This document shows, in pieces, positions 6,191-6,996 of a stretch of DNA of 6,996 bases (position 1 is the stretch's first letter; each line of letters begins with the position of its first letter). The position numbers were made by a program, and so were the translations under genes. Source of the DNA: Akkermansiaceae bacterium UBA2381 (GTDB lineage Bacteria; Verrucomicrobiota; Verrucomicrobiia; Verrucomicrobiales; DEV007); assembly GCA_002344215.1 (NCBI GenBank), contig DDSV01000024.1:1-6996 (forward strand), read 5' to 3'. Below the pieces are notes generated by a model. The model saw only the letters and a program-made list of their open reading frames with translations, did not search any database and was not told the DNA's origin.

Positions 6191-6778
6191 ATGAAATACA
6201 CTCTCACTCTCCTCCTCTTCGCACTCGCGACAATCGGATCCGGGCAATTGGCTCATGCCGCTGAGCCGGTCTCCGGAGAGGCCCTCACGTTACCGACGAT
6301 CGACGGCAAATCCCTCTCCCCTCTCGACACCGGTGGAAAGAAGGCAGTGGTCCTCTTTTTCGTCTCTCCCTATTGCCCGACCTCGAACACCTTCGCTCCC
6401 GAGATGAATGCGATTCATGCCGAGTTCGATGAAGCGTTCGCTTTCCGCTTTGTTCATTCCGATACCTCGGTGACACCGGCGGACATGAGCCAGCATGCAA
6501 CCCTGATGGAGTTCAAGGCACCGGTCCTCAATGACCATGATCAGAAACTCGCCCGCCTCGTTGGCGCAAGGATCACCCCCGAGGCCGTCGTTATAGATGG
6601 CAAAGGAAAGGTCGTTTATCAGGGACGAATCAACGATCTCTATCTGGGCCCCACAAAGCGGCAGAGGGAAATCAAGAATCATGATCTGCGCAACGCCCTC
6701 AAGGCGATCCTGGAGGGCAGGGATGTTCCAATCCCCCGCACCGAAGCCATCGGCTGCGAAATCGGTGTCACCGAATAG
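6191..6778 (+). CDS. Exported redoxin / thioredoxin-fold protein with C-P-T-S active site
   Basis: A 195-residue protein with a signal peptide (hydrophobic 5-20, probable cut after AHA near residue 23), so it is periplasmic. The thioredoxin fold is seen in VVLFFVSPYCPTSNTFAPEM (53-72), with Cys62 in C-P-T-S-N, where the second Cys of a thioredoxin CxxC is replaced by Ser65. FRFVHSD (85-91) is the next strand, and ITPEAVVID with the cis-Pro-type P130 follows. GKVVYQGRINDLY (139-151) is typical of this redoxin group. The only other cysteine is C189 in the C-terminal GCEIG, which could be a resolving partner. The group, common in Planctomycetota and Verrucomicrobiota, has not been given a firm function that I know of; thiol oxidoreductase or peroxidase activity is inferred. 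It lies 100 bases after the TPR-redoxin gene and ends at the strong terminator. Confidence 0.87.
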   Translation: MKYTLTLLLFALATIGSGQLAHAAEPVSGEALTLPTIDGKSLSPLDTGGKKAVVLFFVSPYCPTSNTFAPEMNAIHAEFDEAFAFRFVHSDTSVTPADMSQHATLMEFKAPVLNDHDQKLARLVGARITPEAVVIDGKGKVVYQGRINDLYLGPTKRQREIKNHDLRNALKAILEGRDVPIPRTEAIGCEIGVTE

Positions 6779-6792
6779 TCACCTGGACAGCA

Positions 6793-6825
6793 AAAAGCCC
6801 GCTCCCTTTTCGGGCGCGGGCTTTT
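6793..6825. terminator. Bidirectional rho-independent terminator
   Basis: AAAAGCCCGC (6793-6802) pairs perfectly with GCGGGCTTTT (6816-6825), and inside the loop CCC (6804-6806) can pair with GGG (6812-6814). The plus-strand stem ends in TTTT and the minus-strand stem in TTTTT, so it can stop the redoxin transcript, 15 bases after its stop, and the converging tsf transcript. Confidence 0.9.
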
Positions 6826-6840
6826 GAAAATTCGGCCTCT

Positions 6841-6854
6841 CTCCCGCGAGGGAG
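6841..6854 (-). other. Small hairpin after tsf stop
   Basis: CTCCC (6841-6845) and GGGAG (6850-6854) pair around a four-base loop, 13 bases after the tsf stop on the minus strand. It has no T run of its own and probably only protects the 3' end or assists the terminator beyond it. Confidence 0.25.
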
Positions 6855-6867
6855 GAGCGTTCGGGGC

Positions 6868-6996
6868 TCAGGATTCCTGACCGACTGCGAAGCGATGGAA
6901 ACGGGAAACCGTGACCGTGTCCCCGGTCTCCTTGCCAAGTGCGTCGAGAAGATTCTGGATCGTCTTGTCACCGTCCTTGATGAAGGGCTGGTCGAG
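6868..6996 (-). CDS. tsf: Elongation factor Ts, C-terminal end (partial; start outside window)
   Basis: Read on the minus strand from the window edge, 42 codons are open to a TGA at 6868-6870. The peptide starts LDQPFIKDGDKTIQNLLDAL and ends TVTVSRFHRFAVGQES. This is the usual end of EF-Ts: (E/D)QPFVKD..KTV..LL followed by a V.V.RF.RFEVGE-like strand. EF-Ts reloads EF-Tu with GTP by releasing GDP in the cytoplasm during translation. Only the last part of the C-terminal domain is visible. In most bacteria rpsB lies just upstream, which would be to the right of this window. The gene converges on the redoxin gene and shares its terminator. The fragment is short, but the match of several conserved positions in the right order makes the call good. 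Confidence 0.85.
   Translation of the reverse strand, partial: LDQPFIKDGDKTIQNLLDALGKETGDTVTVSRFHRFAVGQES

Noticed and set aside
1..6996. tRNA or rRNA genes, CRISPR arrays, insertion sequences, phage or toxin-antitoxin genes
   Set aside because: No cloverleaf, regular spaced repeat, transposase motif, terminal inverted repeats or small gene pair was seen on either strand.

Overview
The window looks like chromosomal DNA of a moderately GC-rich Gram-negative bacterium, most likely of the Verrucomicrobiota (Planctomycetota less likely). This rests on the mix of gene families: a secreted DUF1080 (3-keto-disaccharide hydrolase type) protein, a secreted SGNH-hydrolase-like protein, a large exported TPR protein fused to a redoxin domain, a redoxin with a C-P-x-S active site, and an adenylate-kinase-like enzyme with long extra ends. 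Weak or absent Shine-Dalgarno sequences on several genes fit as well. It is an inference from family content, not from a marker gene alignment.

Layout, left to right. Bases 2-760 (+) are the 3' part of an unrecognised protein gene whose start lies outside the window. It converges on a minus-strand pair: a nucleoside monophosphate kinase (803-2014) and, upstream of it, a secreted SGNH-like hydrolase (2089-2841). An 11-bp hairpin sits at the convergent point. A 146-bp divergent intergenic region with two dyads separates the hydrolase from a plus-strand run of three exported proteins: DUF1080 (2988-3731), TPR-redoxin fusion (3775-6090) and a small redoxin (6191-6778). A clear bidirectional rho-independent terminator (6793-6825) ends that run. 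It also serves the gene converging from the right edge, the C-terminal end of elongation factor Ts (tsf, 6868-6996, minus strand, partial).

Functionally the middle of the window reads as an envelope module. Two secreted proteins with folds typical of carbohydrate or ester hydrolysis are divergently transcribed, and two thioredoxin-fold proteins follow. The kinase and EF-Ts are cytoplasmic. No RNA gene, insertion sequence, CRISPR array or phage gene is seen. No intergenic stretch exceeds about 150 bases. I did not find a clearly new system. The best leads are the histidine-rich TPR-redoxin fusion, the extended kinase, and the dyads and repeats in the two intergenic control regions.
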